43,969 nt of DNA from Pseudomonadota bacterium. Lineage in GTDB: Bacteria > Pseudomonadota > Gammaproteobacteria > Steroidobacterales > Steroidobacteraceae. The notes beneath the pieces were generated by a model. It saw only the letters and a program-made list of their open reading frames with translations, had not been told where the DNA came from and ran no database searches. This document shows positions 41,086 through 43,969 of this stretch, one piece after another. Each line of letters begins with the position of its first letter. Within the stretch, counting starts at the first letter, position 1. The stretch lies in assembly GCA_021826035.1 (NCBI GenBank), contig JAKBBE010000017.1, positions 1-43,969 of the forward strand, written 5' to 3'. A program made the position numbers and the translations under genes.

Positions 41086-42612
41086 ATGCCGCACGCCGTG
41101 CCGCTGCTCCGACTCGAACACCTGGCCAAGGTGTATCCGAACGGCACCGCGGCGCTGCGCGGGGTCGACCTCATCGTCGAGTCCGGCACGGTCCACGGGC
41201 TGCTCGGCGCCAATGGTGCCGGTAAGTCCACCCTGATCCGCATCCTCAGCGGTGCAACGGAAGCCACCGCGGGCCGCATTCTGTGGCGGGATACTGCGGT
41301 GCACTGGCGCCATCCGGCCCAGGCACGCACCGCCGGCGTCGCGACACTGCACCAACAGATCCCGCTCGTCGGCACGCTCTCGGTGCTCGAGAACGTGTTC
41401 CTCGCCGAGGACGGCTGGGCGCGACGCGCCGGCGCGCAGAGGCGCCGGCTCGCCGCGCTGATGGATGCGCTCGGCTATCACCTGCCGCCCGACCAACCCC
41501 TCGCGATGCTGCCGATCGGCGCGCGGCAGATGGTCGGACTCCTCCAGGCGCTCGCCGCCGAGGCGCAGCTCATCGTCATGGATGAACCGACCGCGTCGCT
41601 CGCGGCACCGCAACGCCAGATCGTGCACGCTGCGATCCGCCGCCTCGCCGCCGAAGGGCGCGCGATCCTGTTGGTGACGCATTTTCTCGATGAAGTGCTG
41701 GCGCTGACCGACACCGTGACGGTGCTGCGCGACGGCGCGGCCGTTCTCAGCGCCGAGACGCGCTCGGTCGATGAAGAGGTCCTGGCCGATGCCATCGCGG
41801 GCCGCAGCATCGAGCGCGTTGCGAAGCGCCCGGTTGCGCCCAGCGCGCGCAGCGTCGCCGAGATCGATCGTCTGAGCTCCCCCGGACGGCTCGCGCCCTG
41901 CAGCTTCGCCGTGCGGGCCGGCGAGGTGCTCGGTATCGCCGGATTTCTCGGTGCGGGGCGCAGTGAGTTGCTGCACGCCATCTTCGGCGCCGACCGCGAT
42001 GCGCGTGGCGAGGTGCGCGTGCACGGCCGTTGCGTAGGGCGATCCGCGGTAGCCGCCGTGCGCGCCGGCATCGCTCTGGTACCGGAGGACCGCACCGCGC
42101 AGGCGCTCGTTCCCGGGATGGCACTGTGGCAGAACATGACGCTTGCGCATCTCGGGCGCTTCTCGCGTTGGGGCGTGATTCCTCGCACCCGAGCCGAGCA
42201 GTCCGCAGCCGCCGCTGCGGTCCGGCGACTACACATCAAAACGCCCGACGTGCATGCGACGCCCGGGGATCTCTCCGGCGGCAATGCCCAGAAGCTGAGC
42301 GTGGCCCGCTGGTTGTGCGGACCGGTGCGGCTGCTGCTGCTCGATGAGCCCACTGCCGGCATCGACGTCGGCGCCAAGGCGCAGATCCTCGACCAGGTGC
42401 GCGCGCTCGCCGCCGAGGGGGTCGCGGTGATCCTGGTCGACTCCGAATTGAAAGTGCTGCTCGAGGAAGCCGATCGCATCCTCGTGATGCGCCAAGGTGC
42501 GATCGTCGCAGAACGCGCGGCGACCGATACCGACGAACAAGAGCTGATTCAGCTGGCAGCCGGCATAGGCCGCCGCCGGTCTGGGCCTGAGGATCGACCG
42601 CAGGTTCGTTGA
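41086..42612 (+). CDS. Sugar ABC transporter ATPase, two ABC domains (RbsA/MglA type)
   Basis: This 508-residue cytoplasmic ATPase has two fused ABC domains. Domain 1 has Walker A GANGAGKST (41-49), a degenerate signature LPIGARQMVGL and Walker B LIVMDEPTASL. Domain 2 has a degenerate P-loop GFLGAGRSEL, an intact signature LSGGNAQKLSVARWL and Walker B LLLLDEPTAGID. The half-degenerate pattern in each domain is normal for RbsA-like proteins. The ATG at 41086 with GGTGAGG about 6 bp upstream is preferred; a GTG at 41065 would add seven residues and overlap the binding-protein gene. It powers import through the permease that follows about 14 bp downstream. Confidence 0.93.
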   Translation: MPHAVPLLRLEHLAKVYPNGTAALRGVDLIVESGTVHGLLGANGAGKSTLIRILSGATEATAGRILWRDTAVHWRHPAQARTAGVATLHQQIPLVGTLSVLENVFLAEDGWARRAGAQRRRLAALMDALGYHLPPDQPLAMLPIGARQMVGLLQALAAEAQLIVMDEPTASLAAPQRQIVHAAIRRLAAEGRAILLVTHFLDEVLALTDTVTVLRDGAAVLSAETRSVDEEVLADAIAGRSIERVAKRPVAPSARSVAEIDRLSSPGRLAPCSFAVRAGEVLGIAGFLGAGRSELLHAIFGADRDARGEVRVHGRCVGRSAVAAVRAGIALVPEDRTAQALVPGMALWQNMTLAHLGRFSRWGVIPRTRAEQSAAAAAVRRLHIKTPDVHATPGDLSGGNAQKLSVARWLCGPVRLLLLDEPTAGIDVGAKAQILDQVRALAAEGVAVILVDSELKVLLEEADRILVMRQGAIVAERAATDTDEQELIQLAAGIGRRRSGPEDRPQVR

Positions 42613-42628
42613 TCGATTGGGGGGGATG

Positions 42629-43663
42629 ATGCGAGGCATGTTGGGATTGCGCGAAGCGGGCGTGTACTACGCGCTGCTGATTCTGGTCGGGACGCTGACG
42701 GTGATCACCGCCGTGCTTGGCCGGCCGGACTATCTCAGTCCGGTCAACCTCATCAATATTCTGTACCAGACCGCGCCGGTGGCGATCATGGGCGTGGCGA
42801 TGACCGTGGTGCTGATCACCGGGAATTTCGATCTGTCGGTCGCCTCGGTCGCTGCGCTCGCCGCCGCCGTCGACATTCTCACCATCGATCATGCGGGCTT
42901 CTGGGGCGCCATGGCGCTCTCGCTTGCGGCTGCCGGTGCGCTCGGGGCACTCAATGGTGCGATGGTCGAACTGGTCGGTATCAACGCCTTCATCGTCACG
43001 CTCGGCACGCTGACGGCGATCCGCGGCCTGGTGCTGGTGGTGACCAACGGCCGCTCGCTGATGGTCGGTACCGCCGGCTCGCTCGCGACCATGACGCATT
43101 TCGAGAGCGGCCGCGCCCTCGGCCTGCCGCTGCCGATTCTCTACATGGCGGGATTCACGCTCATCACCTGGCTGGTGCTGCACTTCACCATCGCTGGCCG
43201 GCGCATCTATGCGGCGGGCGGTAACGCCGAGGCGGCGCGTCTGGCCGGGATCAATGTGCGAGCCTACAAGCTCGGCGCGTTCGTCTTCTCGGCCGTCGCG
43301 GCCGGATTCGCCGGGGTGCTGTATGCCTCACGGTTCGGCGCGATGAATCCCACGGCGCTGCAGGGCGAGGAGCTCACGGTCATCGCTGCGGCGATCCTCG
43401 GCGGTACCTCGCTGTTCGGTGGCGCCGGCAGCGTGCTGAAGACCGTGGCCGGCGCGCTCGTTCTGTATACCCTCACCAATGGCTTCAACGTGCTGAACCT
43501 GGGCGCGAACTACCAGGGCCTGATCGAGGGCACCGTGCTGATCGGTGCGGCGGCCATCTACACGGTGGGTGGACGCACTCGCCGGTTGCGAGGGCATCTG
43601 GAGGAGCCGCCGCCCGGCGCGTCCGAGGCCCATCAGGCACAATCCCAGTCGGCCGTCCTCTGA
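42629..43663 (+). CDS. Sugar ABC transporter permease (RbsC type)
   Basis: This inner-membrane permease of about 344 residues has eight to ten hydrophobic helices. It matches the ribose/galactose permease family: NLINILYQTAPVAIMGVAMTVVLITGNFDLSVASV, GALNGAMVELVGINAFIVTLGTLTAIRG, YAAGGNAEAARLAGINV and the conserved EELTVIAAAILGGTSLFGGAGSV. The C-terminus ends in a hydrophilic tail of about 30 residues. The start is ambiguous: TTG 42617, ATG 42626, 42629 and 42638 are all in frame behind a GGGGGGG run (42619-42625). 42629 is a compromise. It forms the importer with the two preceding genes. Confidence 0.92.
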   Translation: MRGMLGLREAGVYYALLILVGTLTVITAVLGRPDYLSPVNLINILYQTAPVAIMGVAMTVVLITGNFDLSVASVAALAAAVDILTIDHAGFWGAMALSLAAAGALGALNGAMVELVGINAFIVTLGTLTAIRGLVLVVTNGRSLMVGTAGSLATMTHFESGRALGLPLPILYMAGFTLITWLVLHFTIAGRRIYAAGGNAEAARLAGINVRAYKLGAFVFSAVAAGFAGVLYASRFGAMNPTALQGEELTVIAAAILGGTSLFGGAGSVLKTVAGALVLYTLTNGFNVLNLGANYQGLIEGTVLIGAAAIYTVGGRTRRLRGHLEEPPPGASEAHQAQSQSAVL

Positions 43664-43679
43664 GGCGAAAGGAGGTTGC

Positions 43680-43969
43680 ATGACCAACGATAAGCTGCTC
43701 GATCTCGAGGAACGTCGCACCAAATACTCGGTGCCGGCACTCGAGAAGGGTCTCGACGTACTCGAATACCTGTCCGATCAGGCCGTGCCGCTGACGCAGG
43801 CCGAGCTCGCACGCGCGCTGAACCGCCAGGCGGGGGAGATCTTCCGCATGCTCGCCTGCCTGGAGAGTCGCGGCTATCTGCGGCGCGAGCCCACCACCGG
43901 GGCCTACTCGCTGACGTTGAGGCTATTCGAACTCTCGCGCACGCATTCTCCGTACGAGGTCCTGCTCAA
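43680..43969 (+). CDS. IclR-family regulator, cut by window end
   Basis: Ninety-six codons of an IclR-type regulator are visible before the window ends. After a short polar N-terminus comes KYSVPALEKGLDVLEYLSDQAVPLTQAELARALNRQAGEIFRMLACLESRGYLRREPTTGAYSL, the winged-helix domain at about residues 18-80. The effector domain lies outside. A strong ribosome-binding sequence GGAGG (43671-43675) precedes the ATG, 16 bp after the permease stop, so it is probably the last gene of the CoA-transferase/ABC operon. It may bind the palindrome at 38388-38401 and sense the imported substrate or a CoA-derived intermediate; this is inference. Confidence 0.9.
   Translation, partial: MTNDKLLDLEERRTKYSVPALEKGLDVLEYLSDQAVPLTQAELARALNRQAGEIFRMLACLESRGYLRREPTTGAYSLTLRLFELSRTHSPYEVLL

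Noticed and set aside
1..43969. Horizontal transfer island with mobile-element borders
   Set aside because: I saw no transposase, integrase, tRNA or direct-repeat border, and base composition looks even except in short promoter regions.

Overview
The window is GC-rich (roughly two thirds G+C), densely coded DNA from what looks like a Gram-negative proteobacterium. A TonB-dependent outer-membrane receptor, Tat and Sec signal peptides on the glycosidases, an E. coli-like RhaT symporter and a Xanthomonas/Caulobacter-type receptor suggest a gammaproteobacterium near Xanthomonadales/Steroidobacterales, or a sphingomonad/caulobacter relative. The genus cannot be fixed from sequence reading alone. 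The whole window reads as one accessory glycan- and sugar-utilisation locus. I see no tRNA, rRNA, CRISPR array, phage gene or insertion sequence.

Left part (1-20142), depolymerisation. A partial GH78 alpha-L-rhamnosidase (minus strand) diverges from a TonB receptor plus a beta-propeller glycosidase. A strong bidirectional hairpin terminator at 6865-6897 separates these from a tightly overlapping minus-strand operon that reads GH42, GH42, GH29 alpha-L-fucosidase, L-rhamnose 1-dehydrogenase. Divergent to that operon lie a GH106 alpha-L-rhamnosidase and a second GH78.

Middle part (20381-32868), catabolism of L-rhamnose. An IclR regulator diverges from a long plus-strand operon: L-rhamnonate dehydratase (rhmD), a fumarylacetoacetase-fold 2,4-diketo-3-deoxy-L-rhamnonate hydrolase, an SDR 2-keto-3-deoxy-L-rhamnonate dehydrogenase, an amidohydrolase-type sugar lactonase, the L-rhamnose/H+ symporter rhaT, an SGNH esterase, a third GH78, an Asp/Glu-racemase-like protein and an MFS transporter. 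With the dehydrogenase at 6914 this gives a complete non-phosphorylating route from L-rhamnose to pyruvate and L-lactate.

Right part (32797-43969), the least understood. A minus-strand operon encodes a solute-binding-protein-like polypeptide without a signal peptide, a GH127-type glycosidase, a RuBisCO-like protein and a four-carbon-acid-sugar-type (DUF1537) kinase. It diverges from a plus-strand operon with a class III CoA-transferase, a MaoC-type hydratase, a complete ribose-type ABC importer and a second IclR regulator (cut by the window end). The two operons share a 14-bp palindrome placed inside the spacer of a good sigma70 promoter (38380-38408).

Taken together, the enzymes would strip rhamnose, fucose, galactose and arabinofuranose-like (or aceric-acid-like) residues from a plant glycan such as rhamnogalacturonan II, rhamnogalacturonan I or arabinogalactan. 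They would oxidise rhamnose fully, and the RuBisCO-like/kinase module may feed a second, probably branched-chain or acidic, sugar into metabolism. The identity of that second sugar is the main open question of the window.
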